Source of the DNA: Zygaena filipendulae | Taxonomy: Eukaryota > Arthropoda > Insecta > Lepidoptera > Zygaenidae | Reading direction: 5' to 3' | Length of the DNA stretch: 64,000 nucleotides | Assembly (NCBI GenBank): GCA_907165275.2 | Contig: OU015657.1 | Span: forward strand, 12,051,001 to 12,115,000 | Part shown: positions 22,867 through 33,896 of the stretch, piece after piece | Layout: each line of letters begins with the position of its first letter | Position numbering within the stretch: position 1 is the stretch's first letter | Notes under the pieces: generated by a model | The model's database searches: none | Seen by the model: only the letters and a program-made list of their open reading frames with translations | What the model was told of the DNA's origin: nothing | Position numbers and translations under genes: made by a program

Positions 22867-23197
22867 TCTATATAATAATGAAAATGAATCGCCAAATGTG
22901 TTGCTAAGCGCATAACTTCCAAACGACTGCACCAAATTGGATAATTGTTTTTTTTTTGTGTTCGTTATTTTCAGAACAAGGTTTAATATAAAAGAAGTTT
23001 GGAGTTGAAGTTTGCAGTTGTTTGAAGCAGGAGCGCGAATTCCGAAACTCACGCGGGTGAAGTTCGAAACGGTTAGACCGATATTGATGGGACTTTCACT
23101 GCTAATTAGCTGATGTTATAAGGAATACATTAGGCTACTTTGGAGTTCCTGTGGGAATTCTGCAACTCACGCGTGTGAAACCGCGGGGCACAGTTAG
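22867..23197 (+). mobile_element. Helitron, TCTATATAATAATG subtype
   Basis: It starts TCTATATAATAATGAAAATG after A. It ends GGGGCACAGTTAG before T, so CTAG has become TTAG. An internal second ACGCGGGTGAAG module lies near 23052. Confidence 0.75.
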
Positions 23198-23303
23198 TAA
23201 AAATTTACTTGAGCGAAACCACAAGCAAGAGCAAGATATTTTTAAAACGTATAAATAAAGAAATGTAATGATTTATGTGTACTCTTCCTAAGGTGTCTAT
23301 AAT

Positions 23304-23652
23304 GGTGCGTACAGACTATGTAACATGTTAGATAACTTGTGTTATAGGTATAACACGTCCACACTATGTAACTTTGTTATTCAACATTGCAACATAAAAC
23401 AAGACTGAACACATTAGAATAACAATGCAATATTTATTTATAAAATATAACAATGTTATATTTAATCATTGCCGTTTTTCGTTCTTCAGTGCTATCCACA
23501 ATGTCATCGTTGAGAGGCCGTTTCACTAGCTGCGGCAGCGACTGTTCTACTTTTAAATAGCAAAAGAAGAACAAAAAAAACCAACGTGACTAAGTTATGT
23601 AACATGTTACATATATTAAATAACATGTTTTGTTATGTAGTCTGTACGCACC
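23304..23652. mobile_element. MITE with GGTGCGTACAGACTA ends, 349 bp
   Basis: GGTGCGTACAGACTA at the left equals the complement of the right end TAGTCTGTACGCACC. Further in, both ends carry TAACATGTTA palindromes. No clear target duplication is visible, so the superfamily is undecided. Confidence 0.8.
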
Positions 23653-24271
23653 GTAAGGAGGAATATAGAAAGAAATAACACGTGATGCTACTTAAAAAAA
23701 TCCGTCGTTGTTTGAAACAAAAACTCTACATTTTACTTATACACGATATTAAAAAAGTAATTAAAATACAACCATTATAGAGTGATCTCTACAAGACCTC
23801 TATTAAAACAGTTTCCATCACCGATTCTTTGCTATACAGAGGTCAACGTTAGCCAGTATTCAACGTATAGTTTGACATTTAAGGCAGGCACGTGTCACAC
23901 AGCCAGGTGTTATAAAAAAAAATGTCTACGCACAGTGCCTTTCATAGAGTAGGTATTTGTGGGTGGTAGCTACAAGTACATACCTACCTTGTTGGCCATA
24001 AAAACGTTGTACTTATTGTTAATTAAAAAACGGATCCGGATAAAACCTGTAATTTTACAGGTTCCATTTCCAATTATCATATTTTTAGGAAGGCCTTCGG
24101 AGAGGCAGCTTTTATTTCAGTGGGCTCTCTTTAATACGAATTTTATTACTTCAAATGATGTAGGTAGACCTAGATTATAGGTATCTATTACAATATCAAA
24201 GTCATAATGTGTCACAAAAGTTTTTGAACTGCGAGTCATTGAACTTTGCGTCTGCCCTTTGCAGACCTTGG
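23653..24271. other. Unassigned intronic stretch
   Basis: Nothing recognisable is seen apart from short AT-rich open frames. Confidence 0.45.
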
Positions 24272-24404
24272 GGGCTAAGATGCGCAAGACGACAAAATTT
24301 TATCGAGCCATTTTATCGATTCTCGTCGACATATTGTATGGCTTTGTCGACGAGAATCGATAAAATGGCTCGATAAAATTTTGTCGTCTTGCGCATCTTA
24401 GCCC
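24272..24404. mobile_element. Perfect palindrome, two 59-bp arms around 15 nt
   Basis: The arms at 24272-24330 and 24346-24404 are exact reverse complements over all 59 bases: outer GGGCTAAGATGCGCAAGACG, inner GATTCTCGTCGAC. The arm matches the right arm of the MITE at 6956-7183. The spacer is ATATTGTATGGCTTT. Confidence 0.97.
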
Positions 24405-25064
24405 GGCTTGTATGTAGAATTTATCGTCAAAGGTTAGTAACTTTTTTTCTATACCTACTTTATTTTGTTTAAATATATCCTGTCTATTTTTTTACATAAT
24501 ATATCCAATTTTTCCACAATATGCAGCAGAATAAAACTTGAGACTTATGCTTTTCAATCTTCAATCATCTATTTCAATAATAAATTTATATTTATCTTTA
24601 TATTACCTACGCTCATACTTCTTACATGAGTAATAAGATTGTCTTTACACAAAGAACTTCAAGATTAGAACAGATAGAGAAGATAATTTAAAATAAGATA
24701 AAAAACAATCAGCACTTAGAACCTATAGATACTTAGTATTAATTTTTCGAGAGATTCAGGTAAAGAAAACAGCCTGACACCCTTCGAAATAAAAATAAAA
24801 TTGAGATTCAAAATTTACATCCGATCTAAAAATAATCGCTCAATTGGTACCTACCGACTACAGCGAAATACCACTTACATTGTATGCGCTATATTATAAT
24901 TTATATCGCGTTTGTCGTATTTCCGATGAGAATGAGGTCAAATAAGACGTATTAAAATTTCGTGTTATTAAACGTTAAAGTTTGTGCAGACACAGGCAAA
25001 TGTCTCGTTACGCATTTGTTTAAGTTTTGATGTTCGCGTTAGCAGTTTTATGACGAAAAAAGCG
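24405..25064. other. Unassigned AT-rich intronic stretch
   Basis: No gene or known repeat is seen. Confidence 0.45.
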
Positions 25065-25237
25065 TGTCAAGTGTGAATTCAGCAAGATTGGGACTCCGTC
25101 GCTCGCCGCGTCCCGGCGCGAACCCGACGTCACACGCACACACTGCACGTGTGCACACAGACCGCGCGTCTGTAGTAGTAGTAGGGTGTTAAATCGGTTT
25201 GCCTGTATGTAGTGTGGTTTTAGTGTTTGTGATAACA
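25065..25237. repeat. CpG-rich repeat, copy 1
   Basis: ACGCACACACTGCACGTGTG, then GACCGCGCGTCTGTA and GTATGTAGTGTGG, aligns with 58820-58905. It starts with a GC-rich block (CGCTCGCCGCGTCCCGGCGC near 25100). It could be a promoter-like island, but the second copy suggests a dispersed repeat. Confidence 0.55.
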
Positions 25238-25425
25238 CTAGCTGTTCTCCGCGGTTTCACCCGCGTTAATTTAGGAGTTGCTGCGGGAATGCCGGGATAA
25301 AAAGTACCTTATGTCCTTTTCTGTAACCCTAACATCGTATATGCAAAATTCCATGATGATCCGTTAGGTATACGTAGGCAAGGCGTGAAAAAACAGACTG
25401 AATTTCCTATTTTATATTATTAGAA
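25238..25425 (-). mobile_element. Helitron with intact CTAG end
   Basis: In complement it ends CGCGGAGAACAGCTAG after hairpin CGCGGGTGAAACCGCG. Its 5' part is decayed (TTTTATATTATTAG). Confidence 0.85.
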
Positions 25426-25922
25426 GACATAGATTAATGGTGAATATTTATCCTAATAGAGAACTGTGATTGAACTAAACAAGTGCATGTCCGTTGACGT
25501 CATTAAAAAGCATACAATATGGTAATGCTAATGTGTAGTTGACGTCACAATTCGTGACGACTGATGATTGTTCTCTACACTATGATGCAATGCGCCAAAA
25601 CAAGCGTTCTTGACCCTAATAATGACCTAGGAATCATGGTTCTATCGTTAAATTGTAATTTATGAATAATGATGAGATCACCAGATAATCAAGCAATTAG
25701 ACAAGTTCAATTAGTTTCAGCTGCTATATTAGAACACGCAATCTTTGTAATATTAAAATGATCATTTATTTAAATCAATAAGACTATAATATACAAGCTG
25801 TTTCCCCCTTATACTTCACCTATGTTACACCCTAGTGATAGAATAACCAAAACCCTTAAGCCAATGACATACCTACGTAGTTCTTTATTTAAAACTACAT
25901 CCTGTATATGCATGTAGCTATA

Positions 25923-26108
25923 CTAGATAGCGGTTTCACCCGCGTTAATTTCGGAGTTCCCGCGAGAATTCCGGGATAAAAGAACCCTGTGGCCTTTTCA
26001 CCCTTGGCGACGTGTAGGTATGCAAAATTTCATGATGATCGGTTGGGTAGGTAAGTCATGAAAAAGCAACAGACAGACATTCTTAGTTACTTTCGCGTTG
26101 GAATTCCA
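25923..26108 (-). mobile_element. Helitron in the AGAP intron, 0.3 kb from the N-terminal exon
   Basis: CTAGATAGCGGTTTCACCCG begins the reverse copy, and GATGATCGGTTGGGTAGGTA ends its conserved part. A more decayed relic (AAGCTGTTTCCCCCTTATAC) lies at 25796-25840. Confidence 0.75.
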
Positions 26109-26419
26109 ACAATAATAATATATAAATATTTCCATTATTTAAATGGAGATGTTTTTGCGATAATGTAACCTTGATATACCTACCATATTTATAGAATAAA
26201 CGTTGGTCGTACACTTGCTTCCGGTAAGTTGAAAAAAATCCGGTTAAAATTATACCGCGTCATTTTACGAGTATTACATACCATTTTTTTTTTTCAAAAC
26301 AATCAGAATAAAATATAATTGCATAATAAATCAAAGTTTATTTCTAAAAAGTTAACTTTGGTTACGAAAATATTAAAGTACAAATAAAAAAATAAAGGTG
26401 ATCATACACTACCACTCAC

Positions 26420-26576
26420 CAGATTTCCTCTTCTCGCTCACTAACACTAAGGACTTCGTGCGTTTCACTCTCAAAGACTTCCTGCGGAGCGATCTCATCA
26501 GCGCTTCGGGCATTCGCGAGAACCTCGGCGTGTCCACTCTCTTCTCCGGCATAAAGAAATTCTTTACCGCCAACAT
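26420..26576 (-). CDS. CenG1A: AGAP first visible coding exon (basic N-terminus)
   Basis: This is the proposed start of an AGAP isoform. The ATG (complement of 26574-26576) is the first Met after an in-frame TAG twelve bases upstream. 52 codons follow and then one base, with a consensus donor G|GTGAGT at 26419. The phase fits the P-loop exon exactly. The product starts MLAVKNFFMPEKRVDTPRFS and contains a strongly basic stretch, SLRRKSLRVKRTKS (about residues 29-42), resembling basophilic-kinase targets (RRKS). It has no signal peptide or membrane segment. The tie to AGAP rests on strand, phase, the strong donor and codon-like composition. I do not know this N-terminus by name. The 92-codon minus frame overlapping it in another phase lacks any AGAP logic and is set aside. 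Alternative promoters are likely in this family. Confidence 0.72.
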
Positions 26577-27501
26577 TTCCACTACCTATTATAATTACAA
26601 TCCACTGTATCAATGCTCGAAACAATCCATTATTATGGAAGAAAACTGAGCCTCGGGAACTTGGTTGATGAATTTTTTCGCACAAGATTATCACCGATAG
26701 CCTCTATAGTGTGTCTACGTACGTATATTAACGCGCAATTTATACAGTTCTATCCATCGCTTCATTATCTGTCACTTCGTTATCATTTGGATATGAGCCA
26801 TATTTTTATTACACCTGTATTAAAAATAAAACAACACAGTCATCCTTTTCTATTCACTCTGAAACGCCACTGACCGCCGGTACAATCTAATTAAATTCAT
26901 ATGATAATATTATGACACTTTGCGCTAAACTTAGTTTTGCTTTTTTCAATATGTTTATATAACTTAATTAATTCGACGAGTCAATGTTATTGGTTGCGAA
27001 CTACAAATGTGATAAATCGATTATGAATTTTAAAAACATCGTCCACGTTCGGTCTCTACAGATCGTGAAAGAAACCGACACGGCCGTGCCACGACAAAGC
27101 TGGTAATACACTGGCGATGGCGAGGCATTCAGAGGCATGAGCCGTGGGGGCAGGTCCCCTCGAGACTTGAGACTGTACGCTCACGTTATCTCGCCGTTAT
27201 CAAATATTAGTTATTTAATTCCGAGTGCAAGGTCGCATGCCTTATCCCGACATGCGTTGAAATGACAGAACAGAAACTGCATTTGAAGTCGAGATGTCTT
27301 TTGCAAATTTAATATTTAGCTCTAGGTTTAATTACAAATTCTAGGGAATCTGAGGATGATGATGACAATTTCTTTTGCGCAGAAAGACTCAAAACATTAT
27401 ATGTAACTATTAAATGAATAGCTTTTGCCCGCAACTTCCGCGTGGCAGTCGAAATTAGACATCGAAAAATCAAGTGAAAACGAATAAATCAAGATCATAT
27501 T
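26577..27501 (-). promoter_or_regulatory. Region upstream of the AGAP N-terminal exon
   Basis: It probably holds the 5' untranslated region and, if this exon starts transcription, a promoter. A minus-strand TCAGTT initiator-like site sits at 26641-26646, about 65 bases before the ATG, without a TATA box. A GC-richer patch with several CpGs is at 27040-27180 (GACACGGCCGTGCC). Alternatively an acceptor such as GATACAG lies just upstream and transcription starts further right. Confidence 0.3.
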
Positions 27502-27720
27502 TGGACGCAGATAAGCAATAACATGTTAACCCACAAAATTAAGTTAATGATACAGAACGATTTATTGAGAGTTAGAGAACGTTTTTTAATTATGTGTTTA
27601 CCTACCTTATTACATTGCTTAAATATGTTCATATAGACAAAATGGCGCTATAATTTTAAAACACGATTTAGACAGAATTTCTCCAATGTGGGTTAACACA
27701 CTATTGCTTATCTACGTCCA
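27502..27720. mobile_element. TGGACGCAGATAAG MITE, copy 2, 219 bp
   Basis: It has the same 32-bp inverted ends as the copies at 21589 and 39630 and the interior AAATGGCGCTATAAT. TT stands on both sides as the apparent 2-bp duplication. Confidence 0.9.
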
Positions 27721-27725
27721 TTTAT

Positions 27726-27866
27726 TCCAAAAAACATGTTGTTCCATACAAACTTTGCATCCCCTTAGTGGTTGAATTTTCAAAAATCCTTTCCTAGTTC
27801 TAGACCCAGCTTGTTTCAGCTGTGCGTGGATCGATCAGTCAGAAAATTTCTGCTTTTATATATAAC
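27726..27866 (+). repeat. Lepidopteran interspersed repeat (ATACAAACTTTG...GTTGAATTTTC)
   Basis: CCATACAAACTTTGCATCC, CCTTAGTGGTTGAATTTTC, AAAAATCCTTTCCTAG and CTGTGCGTGGATCGATCAGT, in this order, are a familiar dispersed lepidopteran sequence of uncertain class. No coding capacity is seen. Confidence 0.6.
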
Positions 27867-29561
27867 TGGATACATTAATTATTTTCCAAAGCTCTATTAA
27901 CTGTTTTGAATTAATAAACATAATTAACAATGTTTAATTCATAATTATGATGACTACTAATGTATGATAGATATACTTGCATCGTTAAGAGGAGAGGATA
28001 TTCAGGGAAAATTTAAGGGAAAATTCTTTATTTCTATGTATTCTATCTTGGAAATTAAGTATCTTTCTAATTACTTCTATCTTAATTACTTTTACATTCG
28101 TTAAAAACTAGCATTTTATACCACGATAACACTTTTAACGTTTATCTTCCATCACTAATACTCGGCACACAATGTCATTTTAAACATTTGCATTGGCAAA
28201 TTATTACGTATCTATATTTAACATTTTCTCACATACTTTTACTCTTAGCATAGCTCGTTTTTATCGGTTTCCATTTTACGTAATCGTAGTATAGATAATA
28301 TTAGTTTTTTTATTATTGTACTTACTGTTTGCCATTGTGTTATTTTCTCTGTAATTTTTACAAAACCATGCATTACGTCATAAACACTTTCATTCATTTG
28401 CTGTTAAAAAAGTTTACGAATAAGAATTCTGGTTTGGTATTTCGCATTAAATTTTAATGTAAGTATTATAGCTTACTATATTATTTATGGTATCATAAAA
28501 ACCAAAAGTCTGTTAATTGTTCTCTGGAAGTTCTGGAACTACTGAACTAATCCTATTTTTTTCACTGATAGTACCTTAAGATAGTTTAATAAAAAAAAAC
28601 CGATGGAGTCCAGAAATCTTCAAGGGTATACCTGCAAGGAACAGCTATTTGGGACAGTATAATAGCTGTTCTTTGTAATTTAGGTCTTAAAATGGGTCCA
28701 TGGAGTACCTACTGCTTTATCCTCATACGAAGAATTCCTGAGCGAAAGTCAATATTAAGTAGCTATATTTTTGTTTTAAATGGTTGGTTGGATAACCAAA
28801 AACCAACATTAAGCATGCAAAAACGCATCAAGTACCATTTTACAGAATGGCCTATAAAGAGAATGACTCTCGCTATTCCCATTTGCGAGGTTGTTTCACA
28901 TTTACAGTTGTGTTGTCGAGATAAAACCATTTGTGCGGAACCACAGCGTTAACCCTCATATAATATTCTTAGCTTCATATTCCGTGAGCTTCTATTGTTG
29001 CTAGCGAAGCTTATTCAGCGCTTTGTTCCAGCACATTGTTTTGAATTCACAGGAGAAAATTTAATTTTAGCTTCTGAATTCTCTCTAATTCTCTATTCTA
29101 ATCGAATTCAAGCAGTTACGTATAAGAAATTACATTACGTATTTGCGTAATAAATGACAGTCCGGAATGTATTTTTCAGCTATTTTTTATTTAATTTTAT
29201 TTTTTATTTTTTCATTCAACAAAATTCCACAGCACATGGCAGTAATTACAAACAAATTTCATAAAACTATATTTAGGCCATTACGGAATAGTACTATGTT
29301 ACCCGATCTTATACACATTAGCAATAAGTATTATTATAATAAAGAATAAATAATTAAGACTAAAATAATTTTAATGTTGATTCGAATCGCAAATGTAAAA
29401 ATGTGCCCAACGAGCAATCTGGGTCTCAACTTAATATTATGTTATGTTGTGTATGTGTATGTGTATAGTTGCATGTGAGTGAGGAGCTATAATATTAAAT
29501 TTTAGGTGTGTTAAGCGTTTCGTGATAGTACTGTCGTATAGTTTTAGTAGACGGAGGTTAG
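27867..29561. other. Unassigned, probably intergenic
   Basis: A small hairpin (14-bp arms 28636-28649 and 28661-28674, AAGGAACAGCTATT) lies in a decayed repeat. Reading frames at 28692-28952 and 29167-29349 are unrecognised and AT-driven. Confidence 0.45.
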
Positions 29562-29703
29562 ATATTTGTTGCTCAATCCCGCAAAAACGGCTGAACGAAA
29601 TTGGATGAAATTTGACGCACAGATAAAATACGTTCTGCATGAATGATATAAATACTTTTCATCCCGAAATTTTTAAATCACGTAATCTCGAAATTAATAG
29701 CTG
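29562..29703 (+). mobile_element. Helitron fragment
   Basis: TTGCTCAATCCCGCAAAAACGG through ATCTCGAAATTAATAGCTGG follows the family order. The hairpin is lost. Confidence 0.65.

Positions 29704-29705
<2 letters not shown>

Positions 29706-29741
<36 letters not shown>
29706..29741 (+). repeat. (TAA)n microsatellite
   Basis: About twelve uninterrupted TAA units. Confidence 0.95.
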
Positions 29742-29744
<3 letters not shown>

Positions 29745-29824
29745 TGTATATGTATGTATATGTTCCTCTGTTTCACTTGGTCTTTTCAACTCCTTAGGGA
29801 TAGGATTTCTGCTGGAAGAAATTC

Positions 29825-29932
29825 CAATTGTATGAATAAGCATGACCCTTGTACATGTTTACTTTTATACTTTCTTTCTTTTTATGTTGTCCTTGTGTGC
29901 ATTAATTGTTAAATAAATAAATAAATAAATAA
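29825..29932 (+). repeat. LINE 3' tail with (AAAT)n end
   Basis: TACTTTTATACTTTCTTTC and TTTTATGTTGTCCTTGTGTG, then TTGTTAAATAAATAAATAAA, is a retrotransposon tail. Part of it (TATACTTTCTTTCTTTTTAT) recurs in reverse at about 57682-57716. Confidence 0.65.
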
Positions 29933-29944
29933 ACATATTCTTAG

Positions 29945-31496
29945 AAAGTGCTCACGTTATTATAAATGGAAGGATCGCTCAGAGTGTAAAACTGGATTGT
30001 GACTCAGTGACTGAGCAATTTGGGCTACTGCTCATCTGATAAATTTTCCCTTCGATTTTTTTGCGCATATTATCTACTGCTACTACAAAAAAATTTTCTT
30101 TTTTTGCTATGGGAACTTCATAAAAAATTATTTCTAGTTGTATACAGCCAGAGCTTAAAATATTTTAAATAAGAATGAAGAAGAACTAACAGAAGAGGTT
30201 AGATTAGTGTATAAGAATTAACAATGCAGCGGATGTAGCCTATTGCTGGAACGAACTATGGCTGCGTTGCGCTTCACCGCTTCATATTACAGAAATTTCT
30301 CGAAGAATCGTGCAAACTCTTATCTCCAGGATCGTAACAAGCGAGCACGATGTGGTTTTCATTACAAATAAACAACCATTCTAACAAGACCTTCCACCCT
30401 TCTAGCCGCCTTATAGGAAATGCACTTCCGCGGGAAACACCAGATATTATTGGAGATACTGTTAAAATGGTTCCACAAAGATAACTTTAACAATGCGTTC
30501 AATATATTTTCTCTATTAGATTTTATTTTTAAATATTAAAGTTTGCTCACGTCTTCTCGCTTGACATGTACCAACAAACCTATTATATTTATCGGCAGAA
30601 CCGTAAAACGGTAGAGCGATTAAACGACAAATTGAAATTGAAAAGAAAACTGCTAAATTAACACATGACAGGTCAGTCTAATAAAGTCTTAATTATCTAG
30701 TTTAAGGATCAATCAAAATCTTAGGTATATTGGAAAAAAAACCTTTTGTTTTGCTACCTACTTTTCGAAACAAAACCACTGATATAATGTATAAGGTAAG
30801 TGTAGCCGAGGGGAGCTTTGAGGACTGATTTAAAGGCTATTTAAAAATATTATCAAAATTAAATGAGAAAATACTAGCAGGTTGACAAGTGGGTCAACAG
30901 ATCAACATCTTATAAAATAAGACATTCTCTTTATAAAAATAAAATCGTTTTAAAATCTATGAAGCCAATATGATTGGCCACAGTAAGATTCTTTAAAAAT
31001 TTGAATACAAAAAGTCCTTGAATAACAAAATATTCAATTTGTTTAGTATTTTAACTTACGTATAAATTAATACAATATGTACCAAATACGAGTAAAAGCA
31101 ATAAAAGAGCAAGCGAATTAGTTTTATTGAATTATATCTAAGACTTTGATGGCAAATATTTGTCAAGTCGCTATCTCTAGATCTCTAGGGAAATTGTCTT
31201 TCAGATAAGTTATAATGCCTCCATCCATTTCCATCACATAATCCTTTATCAGACTGTAATTTGACAACCTTTTAATCCATTAGCAGCAAAAATTTTATGT
31301 CGATGTTTGTAATAAAAACTTGATGAAAATTGTTATTAACTTTACTGTCTGATACCCTAAGATCAAGTAAGACATTTTCAACATGAACTAAGTGTTATGA
31401 AGTCACAGAATACTAAGAAGGAAAATTTATTATAATATAATATACAATCCCATTTTTTTTTTCAAAAGTATACATAACCCTTACGTATCTTTAGTT
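29945..31496. other. Unassigned, probably intergenic
   Basis: A GC-moderate stretch near 30230-30460 stays unidentified on both strands. The rest is AT-rich without recognisable repeats. Confidence 0.4.
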
Positions 31497-31669
31497 TATT
31501 TGTTTATTGATTTGTTTATTACGCTTTCACGCTTTACCGGCTAAACCAAACATCATGAAATTTTGCATACACGTTGTCAGGGGTGCAAAGAACACATAGG
31601 GTACTTTTTATCCCGAATTCCCACGGGATCTCCGAAATTTTCACGGTTGAAATAGCGGGCAATAGCTAG
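31497..31669 (+). mobile_element. Helitron, 5' truncated
   Basis: TTGTTTATTACGCTTTCACG through AGCGGGCAATAGCTAG, followed by T. Confidence 0.8.
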
Positions 31670-31769
31670 TAAATTATATATAATATAATTAATTCTGTTT
31701 TTGTAACATTAGTTATAAAACACAATGTCTTATTACTCAAAGTAATAATAATAAGGCTTGTATAAAGTG

Positions 31770-31942
31770 TTAAGTCAAAGATTTTTATTCAAAAGTCACT
31801 TAAGTATAATACTCGTAAGTGTTGCTCTTTTTGACGTCAATAAAATTACAATAATTATGAAAACACTCATAAAACGTCCGCCCTTCCTAGTGATGTGGCC
31901 GAAGAGAAGCTACGAACTCCCCAGTAGCACGCTGTATACTAT
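31770..31942 (-). repeat. LINE 3' end, copy 1
   Basis: In complement: CAGCGTGCTACTGGGGAGTT, CTTCTCTTCGGCC, then TTATTGACGTCAAAAAGAGC and a TTTTGAATAAAAATC tail. This matches the general layout of lepidopteran non-LTR 3' ends. A related copy lies at 56806-56955. Confidence 0.6.
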
Positions 31943-32280
31943 ATATTATGAATTTAATAATTATGAAATAAGTAACTACATAATTGTTTTTTTCCATTTC
32001 CTATTTATTGTATGACTCTACTGTTTTGAAGATAATTCTGCTAATGTCTCAGTTTGAAGTCATGGCATTAATTAAAGTAGGTATGTTAATTTATGTAAAG
32101 GTATGTTTAGATTTTGTAATTATCCGAAGAAATTTTTTTTTACAACAGTCCTTCTTCGATGTCAGGCTCAGGGCAAAAGCTGATCAATATTGAGATAATC
32201 ATTATACAATAATTTAATACTCGTACCTGTATTAATTAGTACGTATAATTTAATTAAAATCGATCGTTCAAAGAATGTCG

Positions 32281-32375
32281 TCCTCCTACGTCCAGGTTAG
32301 GCATGACAAGTCTGGGAATCGAACCGGTTGCGCGATCCTTGATCCTTGTCTGACGACATCCTGACGCCTTCGTTC
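32281..32375 (-). repeat. tRNA-derived SINE-like piece
   Basis: In complement, GCGCAACCGGTTCGATTCCC contains a pol III B box, followed by AGACTTGTCATGCC. No complete tRNA fold is seen. Confidence 0.5.
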
Positions 32376-32879
32376 AATTTAAAAATTAAATAGTTCTTAT
32401 TGTCTAAGAATGATGCGACGCGATTGCATTTTGTGCTGTTGTTGCACGAAATGATAAGTACTTAGTTGAATATGCAACTAATAAACACATATATTAACTA
32501 ATTAACAAATGAGAAATTGGCCATTTTGAAAATAGTATATAATTTTATAAAAGTCCTAGAATTCGGTTTATTTTTGTATACAGTTAAATTATTATAAATA
32601 GAGATTCTATTTTGAATAAAAATAAAAATGGAAGCAGAGACGTTAAAATAGAAAGATAGATAGACGTACAGTTACTTATATCATGACCTTCTGTTATAAA
32701 ATAAATTTAAACCATAAAATCATTGAAATATTATCAATTCTCGAATCTTGAAATACTAAAATAGACTCATACCACTAATCCAGTTACCTACGCACCTGTC
32801 CACCTACATTCGCGGACTATGCATAGATGTATATTTGTCTCATTCTTTTATCAATTGTTAAATCGTAAATAACAAGGAC

Positions 32880-33012
32880 GGAGTATATAAAGGATAGAAA
32901 ACCAAGAATAGAGCCTTGCGGTACACCGCGTGGGTAGTTTCCTACGTTCGTAGCATAACATCTTTGCACCCATGATTTTACCTTGAGCTGATTCAAAATT
33001 TTATTGATGTTT
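32880..33012 (-). pseudogene. Fossil LINE reverse transcriptase fragment
   Basis: In complement it reads ILNQLKVKSWVQRCYATNVG, then NYPRGVPQGSILGFLSFIY. GVPQGSILGxLxFxxY is the diagnostic motif before the catalytic palm of non-LTR (Jockey/CR1-like) reverse transcriptases. Roughly 44 codons are readable. The following IND/DD region is missing and the frame soon stops after unrelated sequence, so this is an inactive relic. It does not overlap the nearby SINE piece. Assignment to reverse transcriptase is secure from the motif; the clade is inferred. Confidence 0.85.
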
Positions 33013-33015
33013 ATA

Positions 33016-33896
33016 TTTCTACATATTTTAAGGTTAATAAAACATTTGTGGGATGTGAGTTAATGTAGCAAATCTTAATCGATTGATCCATGACACAATT
33101 GATGACCAGCTAATGTCATTTAATTTGGGCAACATTCCCTTCTAAGGGGGACAGGAATAAGATAGGTACTAAGACAATACTTCCATGTCATGAAAAATAA
33201 AGAATGTTATATAAAAGAAAAATCATTTACCAACAATTCAGCAGATTTTAACATCAGAACAGAAACATACCTGAAAAAAAAAACTTAGGTTTAGAGTCAA
33301 AATACGTGACTAACAATACTATTAATATTAACCCATCTGATCTCGTTAAAATAAACACACTTTGAATTGATTATTCATCTGTTACCAATAAAAAGCAATA
33401 AAAAAAATTAAAATAAAAAATTAAAAATTACCAATAAAATTTACATAATATAATGTGCTCAAAACGCGAAAATCTAAAAACTTTAAAAAGCAGTCAGATA
33501 ACATAATAATATTTATAGGAAGCAAGAGCTATTTTTACGACTTGTCAAGTTTCTGTAGGCGCCCAGTGATTTTTTTTTGCGACGTTATGAGAATCAAGGA
33601 GGGAAATTTATAGTGACATTAGTGGTCGGCTCAATAGAATTTAAGTGAGCGTTCGATATAGTGTAGCTATCGTAAAATTATTTTTATACGACTATAAATT
33701 TAAATATTATCATCACCGATCCAGGGTAAGTTAAGGGTAAGGTGTTTCTGTGGTAAGTATATTTATTCAAAATTCAAGAGCGTGAGAACTATGAGTATTT
33801 ACAAAAGAAACGTCAATGTTCAGAAATCGACGACTCTGATGATGATGATATCCATGTACATATTAAGCCCATAAAACGACATATTATATAGACACA
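33016..33896. other. Unassigned, probably intergenic
   Basis: AT-rich. No gene or known repeat is seen. A short AAAATTAAAAATT run lies near 33400. Confidence 0.45.

Larger units (their letters stand above)
299..26419 (-). other. Long AGAP intron filled with transposable elements
   Basis: This is the proposed intron between the two AGAP coding exons, about 26.1 kb. It begins (minus strand) with GTGAGT at 26419 and ends with TTTCACAG before 298. Phase 1 on both sides makes a GAT codon across the junction. Almost everything inside is repeat debris, listed separately, apart from a few unassigned open frames. If an additional AGAP exon lies inside, it was not recognised. Confidence 0.65.

Noticed and set aside
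26416..26694. 92-residue minus-strand frame overlapping the AGAP N-terminal exon
   Set aside because: The overlapping frame that ends exactly at the GTGAGT donor in the correct phase explains the region better.
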